Shown here: positions 35,201 through 44,924 of the stretch, piece after piece
Layout: each line of letters starts with the position of its first letter
How positions within the stretch are numbered: the first letter of the stretch is position 1
NCBI GenBank assembly: GCA_033002965.1
Contig: JAURVB010000724.1
Span: 29,860-93,859, forward strand
Direction: 5' to 3'
DNA: 64,000 bases
From: Piper betle
Lineage: Eukaryota; Streptophyta; Magnoliopsida; Piperales; Piperaceae
The notes under the pieces: model-generated
What the model saw: the letters and a program-made list of their open reading frames with translations, nothing else
What the model was told of the DNA's origin: nothing
Database searches by the model: none
Made by a program: the position numbers and the translations under genes

Positions 35201-35297
35201 CGCGGCTCTTGTGCACTGCATCAAAATGCAGTGCACAACAGCTCATTATATTGTCGGCCGTTGGATGAAAATCCAATGGCCCACAATTAAAAAAATT
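35201..35297 (+). repeat. Left terminal inverted repeat of the MULE, with hairpin
   Basis: Contains a perfect 11-bp stem GTGCACTGCAT / ATGCAGTGCAC with a CAAA loop (35211-35236), then GGCCGTTGGATGAAAATCCA. The opposite end (40835-40927) reads inward as a diverged version. Confidence 0.75.
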
Positions 35298-35690
35298 CCC
35301 CCCACACCCCCCCCTCCCTCCCTCCCACCGCCGTCGTCCCGCCGTCCACCCCAGCCCGGAGCTTTCTCGGCGGTCGCCCCCGCCCCCGACCCCGACCTTC
35401 CCCGCCGGTCGCCCCGCCCTCCCGCAGTCGCCCCTGCCCACACCCCCGGCCCCGCTCGCAGCCGCCGGCCCATCCCCCGCCCCGCCCGCAGCTGCTGCCT
35501 CCCCCGTCCCCCGCCCCCGCCTCCCCTCGCAGCCCCCGCCCCACCCTCGCGATCCTCTCACCCACCTCGCCGCAGCGATCGCCCGCCCCCACCCCGCCTG
35601 CAGGCGCGGCCAACCCTCCCCCCCCTCGCCCACACTCCGCCCCCAACCCACCCCCCTCCCCGCAGGTGGCCGGACGTCGTCGGCGGTGGG
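35298..35690 (+). other. C-rich subterminal block of the MULE
   Basis: About 390 bp with extreme C over G on the plus strand (runs CCCCCC, CCCGCCCC). Long open frames on both strands are a by-product of few stop codons. Mirror image of 39840-40835. Confidence 0.8.
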
Positions 35691-35744
35691 GTGGGGCAGT
35701 AAAACAGAGGGTGGGTGGAAGAAACAGGGGAGGGTATTAGTGTA

Positions 35745-36760
35745 ATAAAAATTTTACTCGGTCACGACTCGAGTCAAGTTTTTATTACTAAATAAATTTT
35801 TTAAAAATGAATTAATTTCATAATAAAAACTTGACTTGGGCCCGATTCGAGTCAATATGATGAATTAAATTTAAAAAATAAAAAAATAATTTTGTATTTC
35901 TACATGGGACCAAGTCAACTTTTTATTACAAAATAAATTAAAAATAATAAAATAATTTCATAACAATAACTTCACTCTATCCTAACGCGAGTCAATATTA
36001 CGAAACTAATTTTTAAAAAAATAAAATAATTATGTAATAAAAACATAATTTGATCCCTATTCGAGTCAAGTTATTATTACAAAATAAATAAAAAAATTCG
36101 TAATAAAATCTTAACTCTATCCCGACTTGAGTCAATATTACGAAATAAATTTTTTTTAAAAAAATAATTTTGTAATAAAAACATAACTCGAGTTGGGACA
36201 GAGTCGTATAACAAAATAATTTTTTTTAAAAATAAAATAATTTCATAATAAAAACTTGACTCGATCCTGTGGGACTCAAGTCAATATTACAAAATTAGTT
36301 TATTTTTTAAAAATTTATTTCGTAATATTGACTCGAGTGGGGATCGAGTTAAATTTTTAGTATAAAATTATTTTCTTTTTTGGTATTTATTTTGTAATAA
36401 AAATTTGACTCGATCTCGTCTCGAGTCAATATTATGAAAAAAAATTTTATTTAAAAATATAAAGTAAATTTATAATAAAATCTTTACTCGATCTCGACTC
36501 GAGTCAATAGTATGAAATAATTTTTTTAAAAAAATAAAATAATTTTGTAATAAAATCTTAACTCGATTTCGATTCGAGTCAATCGTATAAAATAATTTAT
36601 TTTTAAAAAAAATTATTTTGTAATAAAATTTTTACTCTTTATTGACTCGTGTCAATAGTACAAAATAATTTTTTTAAAAAATAAAATAATTTATTAATAA
36701 AAATTTGATTCGATCGGGACTTGAGTCAAAAGACTGAAATAATTTTTTGTACAAAATTAC
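35745..36760. repeat. Array of about 14 palindromic repeats centred on GACTCGAGTC
   Basis: Units of about 70-80 bp. Each has a core like TTGACTCGATCCCGACTCGA then GTCAATATTACGAAAT, and an AT-rich spacer (AAAATAATTTTGTAATAAAA). The two arms of each core are inverted copies, so each unit can fold on itself. Cores are near 35765, 35855, 35905, 35985, 36064, 36128, 36192, 36270, 36340, 36425, 36500, 36575, 36650 and 36720. Related cores lie at 36860-36970 and 39765-39800. Confidence 0.8.
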
Positions 36761-36763
36761 TAG

Positions 36764-36836
36764 TGTCGGCTGGGGCGGGGCAAGGGGCCCTGGGACAGGG
36801 TGCGGTAGGGGGGCGGCGCGCTAGGGCTAGAGGCAA
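36764..36836. other. G-rich patch inside the MULE
   Basis: About 70 bp of GGGGCGGGG and GGGGGGCGGC type sequence between the palindromic array and the gene, resembling the right subterminal block; perhaps a displaced piece of it. Confidence 0.55.
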
Positions 36837-37141
36837 GTTAATAAAAAACTATCTCAGCCTTGACTCGAGTAAAGTAAGTAAATAATTGACTCTATTTCGA
36901 CTCGACTTAATTAAAATTGACCCGATATCGACTCAAGGCTATTAATAAAAAATGACTCGGTCTCGATTGTAGTTAATATTCTTATAATATTTAAGTAAAT
37001 CAGAAACAAGACCAAGTGGATCCATCTTATATAACTTTCTTGTATATGATGAATACAAGTACAAACTTACAAGTTACAAAAGTGTGAAAGTTGATTAAAG
37101 CAAATAACAATTCATGGTAACAAGTTAAAAATTCGGAGCTA

Positions 37142-39506
37142 TCATAGTCGTTCTGCATCACTGCTTTGACAATCACCATCACTGCGCCGACACCCCTGAA
37201 TAGACTCCATGACTCCACTTTCAGATGGAACAACTTTTTGCCTATATATTTAAAAACAAAACATGGAAATTAATCAAATATATATATATATAACAAACAT
37301 CAAAAGAAGGGTTGATTAGGCAACATTACCGTAATACAATTGCAGGGCAAGTGCGTTTATCATGCCCAACTCCCTGTTGATTACACCCATGGCATAGCCT
37401 CTCTTTTCCCAAAGGGTCCACTGCAAGTTCTTTACCACTCTTCCATCTTTTACTACTTCCTTTTGTCTTTGATTGTGCAGGTGGATGGACTTGTATTCCA
37501 TGATGTAGTTGTATTCCATGATGTTGATCATCTACCACATCTTCTACCAATTTTTCTATCTCCAACAATTTTTGCTTGGCAAATTCAAACTTTTCAGATG
37601 ACGAATATGCCTTTTTGGCCCATCGATTAAATATACAGTGCAATTCCCCCCAATTTGAGAATAACGTTTTCTGACAATCACCATGAAGTTCCACTCCCTC
37701 ACTATCAAAAACAACTTCCTTTGCTATGTCAATTGTCCATCTCTTCAGGATATACATTTCAGGAAAAATATCCCCCTCATTCAATCTAAGTACATATAGC
37801 AAATGTCTACATGGAAAACCTTCACTTTCTAAAAGCTGACAACTACATGTGCATCTCCTATTAGCTCCTTTGTAAGTAACATGTGCAACCAAGCCTTTAT
37901 TATTTCTACAACATGTTACATCATACTGTTCAACATCCTCCCCATCTAATTTCTTATGAGATGAGCAACAAACCATACTGTATTGTAGTTCTTCTTGAAA
38001 CTTATAAAACACTTTTCGAGTATAAACTTTTGTCATCGTACATTCCATATTGAATGGGGTGACCAATTTAGGGCTTTTATATGAATTTTCATATGCTTCT
38101 TTTGCCTCGTTCAATCTCTGTCTTTTGATAGCTCTCTCATATCTATGTATAAACTCTATGAGGCTATTTTTTTTGTTCACATACTTTGAGTAAAATGAGT
38201 TTTGAGATTCACTTCGTTGTGAACTTCTTATACCAGCTAAAAATATACCTTTGTTATACACAGGCACCCAAGCATGACGAATTGCATATATGGATTTCAA
38301 CCACTCATTTCCCTCTATGCAATTATCTTTCATTAGTTCAATCCATTGTGATTCAAATATTTCTTCGTTTTCCGCCCCATAAATTAAACTGTGAAATGGC
38401 TCATAAAACTCCTTCGTGTGAGCAATTGCACCTAATTTTTCAGTCTCCTTCTTAAGGATATGCCAAATGCAAAGACAATGATATGTTGAAGGAAATGTCA
38501 ATTTAATTGCTTTATCCATTGCCGGATCTTGGTCAGTAACAATTGTCCTGGGATGCCTTCCATCCATGCATTTTAAAAATGTTTCAAAAAGCCACACAAA
38601 CGATTCTGTCTTCTCATTACACAAAAATGCACATCCAAATGTAATTGTTTGCCTTTGATGGTTTACGCCGGTGAATGGGGCAAAAACAAGTGAATATTTA
38701 TTTGTATTATATGTTGTATCAAAAATGATCACATCTGAGAAAAGCTGATAATTTTTTCTTGCAATTCCATCCGCCCAAAAATAATGCTTTAATCTTCCCT
38801 CATCATCTACTTCATAGCAATAAAAAAAGGAGTCATTCATCTCTTGCAATTCCTCGAAATGTTCCATCAATAATTGGGCATCAATTTCCTTTATCTCTTT
38901 TTTATATTTTGTCTGCACATTTCTAATATCTTTCTCTGTACAACCAATATTTTCTGCCCCACCTGCTTCAATTTCTAGCACAGACATTAGTTGAGAAGTT
39001 TTTATGTTAGCCTCTCCGAATTGGTCAATCAAATTTCGGTGCACACTTGTAACATGCCTATGTGACCTGAGAAATTGAATTTTTGATGGTGTAAGGAGTG
39101 CATGACTATGTCCTTCTTGGAAATACATGACCTTCCATGTGCCCTCTTTATTCTTAGTTACCCTGATGTTTGCTTGACAACCTTCTCTTATTATAGGATG
39201 AGTTCTCTTTTTTCCTTTGTCAGGTATTTTTCTTTTTCACTCATCTTCTTTGAAATGACCTTCTTTAGAACACACGAATACTTGCGACCATAACTCTTTT
39301 GTTCTCTTATGATAATTTATACTATGTTTACGTATACCAAAACCGGCCATTTTTGAATAACTGCTATATAAATTGAGTGCATCGTCCAAACAATCAAATT
39401 GCATTCCAACCTTCGGTTTGAACTCATCTTCTACAATAGGATAAATTGTTGTAATATTTTTGCCTATTTCTTCTTCCTCGTATGCTTTATCTTGAAGCTT
39501 GTCCAT
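37142..39506 (-). CDS. FAR1-type MULE transposase, two coding exons, one in-frame stop
   Basis: Cuts and moves the element in the nucleus; relatives were domesticated as FAR1/FHY3 transcription factors. I choose ATG 39506 (MDKLQDKAYEEEE) because an acceptor-like TTTTTTTAAG precedes it. Exon 1 is 39506-37330; an 88-bp intron (37329-37242, GT...AG) joins it in phase to 37241-37142, ending SDAERL. Total about 758 codons. In order: FAR1 zinc-binding region (about 30-125), MULE domain (about 257-351) with likely catalytic Asp 263 (FDTTY), Asp 325 (TDQDP) and Glu 433 (RSESQNSF), SWIM finger CSC...CRH (554-568), and a C-terminal knuckle CHGCNQQGVGHDKRTC. A single TGA at 39237-39239 (codon 90) breaks the otherwise open frame. 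It lies within terminal inverted repeats, so it is element-borne rather than a host FRS gene. Confidence 0.92.
39237..39239 (-). other. In-frame TGA in the transposase (codon 90)
   Basis: The frame before (to 39240) and after (from 39236) is the same and both sides encode FAR1-domain sequence. No splice pair flanks the stop, so it is a nonsense change, possibly CGA to TGA. Downstream ATG 39128 would give a protein lacking the FAR1 DNA-binding region. Confidence 0.85.
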
Positions 39507-39508
39507 TC

Positions 39509-39700
39509 TTAAAAAAATATAAAATTTATAAAAACTAAGAATATTTTCAATTAAAATAAATGCACTAAACATGCTTCAGTTAAGTCAAAGTATCTTTAAA
39601 GGCTTAACTCTAACCTGATTTTCGTATTCCGAAAGATGTATTTTTTGCGACCTCAACTCAATGTAACCTGAAAAATATAAATTTAGCGTCAAATATAAAT
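39509..39700 (-). other. Probable 5' leader exon and intron of the transposase gene
   Basis: On the minus strand, AAAATCAG followed by GTTAGA near 39620-39608 looks like a splice donor, and TTTTTTTAAG before ATG 39506 looks like the acceptor, giving a leader intron of about 105 bp. Based on motifs only. Confidence 0.4.
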
Positions 39701-39839
39701 ATATGCCATGGAAGCCCATTAAAAAAATTAAATTTAAGGTTTAAAACTAGAACACTCACACACGACCGAGTCAATTTTTTTTGACTCGAGTCGGGACGAC
39801 GACAACGAGTGATTGCAGGGCCGCGACTGAGGTAGTCGG

Positions 39840-40835
39840 ACGTGCAGCGGGGGGGCTGTGGCCAAATGGGGGCGCCGGGCGGCAAGGGGCGGGAAAGGGG
39901 CAGTGGGGGGCGTGGGCGGATGGGGGCACAGGGCGGCGAGGGGCGGGGTAAGGGGCCGGGTGACGGCAAGGGGCAGTTGGGGGTGCGGCAAGTTTGGGAA
40001 GGGCAGGGAGGGAGTGGTGGCAGGGGGCGGCAGGTGTGGCAGGGGCCAGCAGGTGTGGGAAGGGGAGGGAGTGGTGGCAGGGGGCGGGGGCGGGGGTCGG
40101 GGGGCAGCGAGGGGGTGGGGGGCAGGGGCCGGGTGACGGCGGCGGGGGCGGGGTGCAGCGGGTGTGGGGAGGCAGGGGAGGGAGGGGCTGGGGGCTGGGG
40201 GCGGGGTGGTGACTGGGGCATGGGCCGCCCGCGGTGGTGGGGGCGGGGGCAGGGGCCGCGGGTTTGGTGAGGGCAGGGGAGGGAAGGCGAGGGGCAAGGG
40301 GTGGGAGACGGCGGGGGATGGCGGTGCGGGGGCAGGGGAGGGAGGGGCAGCACGGGGCAGGGGAGGGAAGGCGGGGGGCAGGGGGCGGGAGACGGCGGGG
40401 GACGAGCGGGGCGGGGGTAGGGGCCGACGAGGGCAGCAGACGGCGGTGGGGGCGGGGGTGGGGTGCGGCCGGTGTGGAGAGACGGGGGAGGGAGGGGCGG
40501 CACGGGACAAGGGAGGGAAGGCGGGGGTGCAGGGGAGGGAAGGCAGGGGGCTTGATACGGCGGGGGACGGCGGGGAGGGGCTGTGGGGGCGGGGCGCGGG
40601 GGCGACGGGGGCGGCAGGTTGGGGAGGGGTCGGTGGCCGGGGGCGGGTTCGAACAGGGGCAGGGATGGGTGAGAGGGGTAGTCGGCAGGAAGGCTGATGG
40701 GCGAGAGGAGGTGGGTCGGCGGGGACGGGCGAGCCGGCGTTATATAGAAGGAGGGCCGCGGGAAAGGGGCGCGGGAAGGCGGGACGCGGGAAAGGCGCCG
40801 GCGGGAAGGCGGGGGAATCGTCGTCGGGGGGGGTA
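39840..40835 (+). other. G-rich subterminal block of the MULE
   Basis: About 1 kb of G-runs on the plus strand (GGGGCGGGG, GGGGGCGTGGGCGG, GCAGGGGAGGGA repeats), imperfectly tandem at 40-70 bp spacing. Frames of 177-419 codons on both strands are composition artefacts. On the minus strand, the sense strand of the transposase, this is a proline-codon-rich leader. Many runs could form G-quadruplexes. Confidence 0.8.
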
Positions 40836-40923
40836 AATTAAATCCGGGCTGCTGGATTTCGATCCGACGGTCCGGATAAAAAACGCTGCTGATGCGCTGC
40901 ATTTTCCCGCAGCGCACAGTAGC

Positions 40924-40927
<4 letters not shown>
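40836..40927 (-). repeat. Right terminal inverted repeat of the MULE, with hairpin
   Basis: TGCGCTGC (40893-40900) pairs with GCAGCGCA (40909-40916). Read on the minus strand the order is stem, AAAATGCAG, then GGATCGAAATCCAGCAGCC, matching the left end. Confidence 0.72.
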
Positions 40928-40960
<33 letters not shown>

Positions 40961-41260
40961 TATATATAGTATTTTGACAGGGTGACCCTAATTGCACTTT
41001 TAGGGGAAATTGTGTCCGTTTTAATTCAGAATTTTCATCGATTTTGTTCGTAATTGTGATGGTGTGTACTTTGATTTGCATGTCATTCATGTAGTACCAT
41101 GTTAGGAGTTGTGCATTCATCCATGCATTGAGAGTTATATCTTCATCTTAAGACGCCGAAATTAGATACCGCATGAGTTAGGTTCGAGTTAGCTGACCTA
41201 ACCGGGTCCTGTAACATGCCGGTTTGGTTCACGAGCGTGAACCGGATTTGGGGTGTTACA

Positions 41261-41529
41261 AGGCCTGTCCAAGGCTTTATTCTAGTTTTGGGGCTGTAGC
41301 GTAACTTGTTAGCTACGTGCGTAAGCTTACCAACGTTCCCTCCAGGACCTGTCTAGGGCTTTATTCTAGTTTTGGGGGAACCATTCATTGCTTGTACTGC
41401 TATGTAGCGTAACTTGAGTTGTTTTCACAGTTAGCTACGTGCATAAGTATGTACCAACGTTCATTTTGAGGCCTGTCCAGGGCTTTATTCTAGTTTTGGG
41501 GGAACCATTCATTGCTTATACTGCCTTGT
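41261..41529 (+). repeat. Tandem array of about 130-bp units, second part
   Basis: About two units (GGCCTGTCCAAGGCTTTATT, GGGGGAACCATTCATTGCTT, TAGCGTAACTTGAGTTG, ACCAACGTTC) between solo LTRs A4 and A5. Confidence 0.82.
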
Positions 41530-44098
41530 TGTAACACCCCAATTTCGGTTCACATAAGAACCAGATTGGACATGTCATGATCGATTTGAGTCATGTTTAA
41601 AGCAGTTAGTTTATAATACTCAATCAATAACATAGATCGAAGTACTCGCTTGGCATTAAGAGAATGTTAAACATCCCTAAATATGAGTCAAAAACACATT
41701 GAATATAAGTAAAAGTGTAAAAGAAAATAATTGTACTAAGCTCAAGTATATGTAGCGTTTATCTATCCTCTTACCAAAGTAGACTCAGAATCACGAAACC
41801 AACATATATAATAGGAAATATGTCAGTAACGAGTGCTACTAGTTCAGAAATAACTAATATTCAAATTGGCATAGGAAAGCTGACCCTTGTATTAAATAAA
41901 AATATTTATATACTCCTTTACAGAATCTTTCATAAAGGCATTAATTAGGAGTCATTGACCTCGCACCAAAACGTCCCTTTTTTACTCATCTCATGCTTTA
42001 TCAACTTTAAAAATTATCTTTTACGTGGGAACATCACTTTCTTTTCTTTCAGCCCTCTACATCCTCCTTATCACTTTTGGCCCTTAGTATAAAGGTTAAG
42101 TACTCTTAAGCATGTGCCTTCAATACCCTTTGAAATCACAAGTCTCAATATTTGCTGCATTAACCTCCACACTTATACGGGTTTGAGGAACTCAAAAGTG
42201 GAGTTGTCAAGAACACTTAAAAATAGAACAGATGCTCACTAAATCTAGAGTTTGCTTTGACAAACATGCGCCCTATCTCAAGACGCAGTTGTCGGTTTTC
42301 CTCTATCCTACATCTCACTGGAAAACTCGAGAAAATTATATATAGGCCTAGGAAGGGATTTCTATAATAGGTTAGGTAACTTATAGTGGATCTTGTTTTT
42401 GAAATCAGACCTAAGAGGTCTCATCTTCGAAGGTCTCACTTAACATGTCTTGTGATCTAGAAATCAAATCAGCAATTGAATATAGCAATAAAAAGTGAGA
42501 AGAGTTCTAACGGACTTGTAGTTTCAACTTCAAGCTTGACATCTCGTCTACGGCAAGCTCAGACTCCAAAACCTACATCAAAACCCACTGCTTAGTAAAA
42601 TTGTCATCTCTATATAATTCATGCCTATGGTGTGTACTTACATCATCAGTACATTCTAATAAAGTAGACTCCTTAATAAACCTATAACTAAATATACAAC
42701 ACAAAAATCGAGACATAATAAAGGACATAACTAATAACAAATAATAAATAATAAATACATACACTCATGAATAAATAGATAAATAATACATACATGAAAA
42801 TAATTAATACTCTAATCATAAAATAATAATAGCATATACTATAAAAATACACGGCTAAACACGAGTATATATTATATATACTCGTGTTAGTAAACATATA
42901 AATAAATAAATAAATGCATAATCATTCAATAAATAATTAAATAATCAGTTAATATTAATTAATCATGAATAATAATAATATCATAGTCATCATAGTTATC
43001 TAATTCAAAATACACAATTAAATACAAATAAATAATAGCTTATATGCAACAAACAAATAGACAAGTAAATAAATAAATAAATATATACAATTTAATAAAC
43101 ACGAATAAGATTAATACTAATAAGTAATAAATAATAATAATAAATCATAACATAAGCACTCATCATATACAACAAACATCTAAATAAAAAGAATAAATAA
43201 TAATGAATAAATAAATAAAATCAATCGTAATATAAAAATATGCTAAATAATGTGAATATGTATCTAAACAAATGTAAGGGTTTTCGGATTACTAAAAAAG
43301 GTCGAAAAACACTTGAAAATGAGCTAAACCGGGTTAACATACTAAACTAAACCAGGTTGTCCAGGTTAACTTGGTCTGGGTCAGATAAACTGGTAAGGTA
43401 GTCACGGGGGTGTCGATCAGGTAGTTGGGGGTGAGCCGGAGACTCGCCGATGAGCTGAAGTGGCAGCGGTGTTATTAGTGTAAAGCTCACAAATGTGGGA
43501 AAGTCACTAAAAATCAAAGGGATAATGCTAGGGCTGACATGGACAACTCAGATTTTACCACATGGCATGATCTAAACATCCGATAACTCGTAGTCTAGTA
43601 AGATCCACCTATAGGTATATGTAATATGTATACTGATAGAAAGCTCGGATTGAGACCGTGTAAAGTTAAAACTAACTTGAATCTTAAAAGTGACTCTATA
43701 AACGGAAATCGAGATAAGAAAACTAAATGGGCCTTGAATTCTCAACTCAATTAGGTAAAAATGTACAACCCAATCAAGCGGGGCCCAAAGGAGCACAATT
43801 TGGTGATCAAAATCCCTATGAAGCATGTAAATAAGATAAACTTAAAATCTCAAACGGATATTAAATACTGCAATAGCCTAAATCTAGACTTATAATCCTG
43901 GCTTACCCATAAAAATTATTTGTTTACCTTGTATATACAATAATAACTCATGTTCTGTTATAACCTATTTCAAGTTATCATTTATATGTCAGGTATACTC
44001 ATGATCTGAAAAATGGTATGACTCGAGCTCACTCGAACTAACTCGAACTAGCCCGAAATATAAGCGGGTAAAGCTCTAACACAAAGTTGGGTTTTACA
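41530..44098 (-). mobile_element. Solo LTR A5 of family A, minus strand
   Basis: Read in reverse it starts TGTAAAACCCAACTTTGTG at 44098 and ends CCGAAATTGGGGTGTTACA at 41530. Target copies are CTTGT (41525-41529) and CTTAT (44099-44103), one mismatch. The U3 here contains an AT-rich island (42690-43270) instead of much of the GC-rich block. No interior. Confidence 0.88.
42690..43270. repeat. AT-rich AATA-type simple-repeat island in LTR A5
   Basis: Dominated by AATAAATA and TAATAATAA wording. A clearly related stretch is at 63590-63890, with flanking TTAATATTAATTAATCATGA and AATGTGAATATGTATCTAAA shared, so it belongs to a subfamily of the LTR rather than random simple repeat. Confidence 0.75.
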
Positions 44099-44250
44099 CT
44101 TATAACATAACTTGAGTTGTTTTTACACTTAGCTACGTGGGTAAACGTACCAACCTTCACTCCAAGGCCTGGGGCTTTTTTCTAGTTTTGGCGGAACCAT
44201 TCATTGCTTGTACTGCCCGTAGCGTAACTTGAGTTGTTTTTGTAGTTAGG
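44099..44250 (+). repeat. Tandem array of about 130-bp units, third part
   Basis: About one unit plus a partial one (AACTTGAGTTGTTTTT, TTAGCTACGTGGGTAAAC, GGAACCATTCATTGCTTGTA) after solo LTR A5. Confidence 0.8.
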
Positions 44251-44726
44251 GGAGGAAGAAATGAGATAACAGAATTGCTTTAGGGGAGGAGATCTTTTCA
44301 AGTGATGGGATCATATTCGTTTATTCGTTTATGGGCTGTTTGGTTAAATGTTTATAGAGTGATAGAGGCATTTTAAAAAAATATTATAAAATCAAAAGGG
44401 AAGTTAGTCATATTGTTTGAAACTTACTTTATTTTCTAAATTCAGTTATTTTTTAAAAAAAAGGCAAAAAAAATTTTTTAAATTTTATGTAAAATTTTAT
44501 ATTGTAACCAGACAACCTACCCTATTATTTTATTCATTTATATGTCCGGTTTACATACTTTTTTATTATATAGAAGGAAACGTGAACAATTTACTATTAA
44601 AGAAGTGCTACGCCACAATGGTCAATTCCACGCGCCAAACATTGTGGAAAATTTGAAAGGTGGCAGAAAGTAAAACATTATTGAAAGTGTGGGGTGCGTC
44701 TCCTATATTATATTCGTTATTATTAG
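44251..44726. other. AT-rich intergenic DNA
   Basis: A/T-rich with a run of Ts and As near 44450; no gene or RNA seen. Confidence 0.45.
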
Positions 44727-44924
44727 ATATTCCATCTTGAACTGATCAATCCATTCAAAGTTAGCAAAGCTGCTGGCTGCCTGACTGAGCTGGTTGAGCG
44801 AAATAGAGCGGGCTCAAAGTGTGTTGAAGCAGCAACATGTGTCGGGATTTTCGAGGTCTTTGGTATGGCGAGAAGCACTTTGAGGTGGTTGTCTGAAGAC
44901 CCGTTCACGAACCAAAGATGGTAA
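44727..44924 (+). CDS. Possible exon fragment, unrecognised (65 aa, no ATG start)
   Basis: An open segment after TAG 44724-44726 reads VSKAAGCLTELVERNRAG and then IFEVFGMARSTLRWLSED. It ends at TAA 44922-44924, or before it at a strong splice-donor-like ATG|GTAAGG at 44918-44923. The composition is protein-like, with no family recognised. The opposite strand is also open over 44723-44908, so this stays weak. Confidence 0.2.
   Translation: MFHLELINPFKVSKAAGCLTELVERNRAGSKCVEAATCVGIFEVFGMARSTLRWLSEDPFTNQRW

Larger units (their letters stand above)
35201..40927 (-). mobile_element. Mutator-like element (MULE) with FAR1-type transposase, inserted at a (TA)n tract
   Basis: About 5.7 kb nested in the A4 LTR. 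The ends are imperfect inverted repeats over about 90 bp, each with a hairpin (TGCACTGC...GCAGTGCA left, TGCGCTGC...GCAGCGCA right) followed by GTTGGATGAAAATCCA-like wording. Going inward on the plus strand: a C-rich block (35298-35690), an array of palindromic repeats (35745-36760), a short G-rich patch, the transposase gene (minus strand), and a G-rich block (39840-40835) mirroring the left C-rich block. Both sides are flanked by TA repeats. The undisturbed LTRs have a TA-rich tract at this point (11050, 17603, 60555), so a TA duplication cannot be delimited exactly. Confidence 0.85.
32530..41260 (+). mobile_element. Solo LTR A4 of family A, containing the MULE
   Basis: Begins TGTAAAACCCACGATTCGAG, ends GGATTTGGGGTGTTACA, flanked by a perfect AGGCC duplication (32525-32529 and 41261-41265). 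Without the MULE (35201-40927) the LTR is about 3.0 kb. TATA box at 34285-34292, GC-rich block 33000-33680 with AAACCCTAG at 33653-33661. It inserted in the tandem array immediately beside the hAT MITE. Confidence 0.92.

Noticed and set aside
35118..35702. Overlapping frames of 119-177 codons on both strands
   Set aside because: Same composition effect in the left C-rich block; no consistent frame or motif.
39658..40917. A 419-codon proline-rich frame on the minus strand, starting inside the MULE terminal repeat
   Set aside because: It lies in an extreme C-rich block where stop codons are rare; frames of 200 and 177 codons are open on the other strand too. No domain or conserved start.
35201..40927. 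Helitron, because of the hairpin near each end and TA flanks
   Set aside because: Ends are inverted repeats of each other, both ends carry a hairpin, there is no CTRR terminus and the encoded protein is a FAR1-type transposase, not Rep/helicase.
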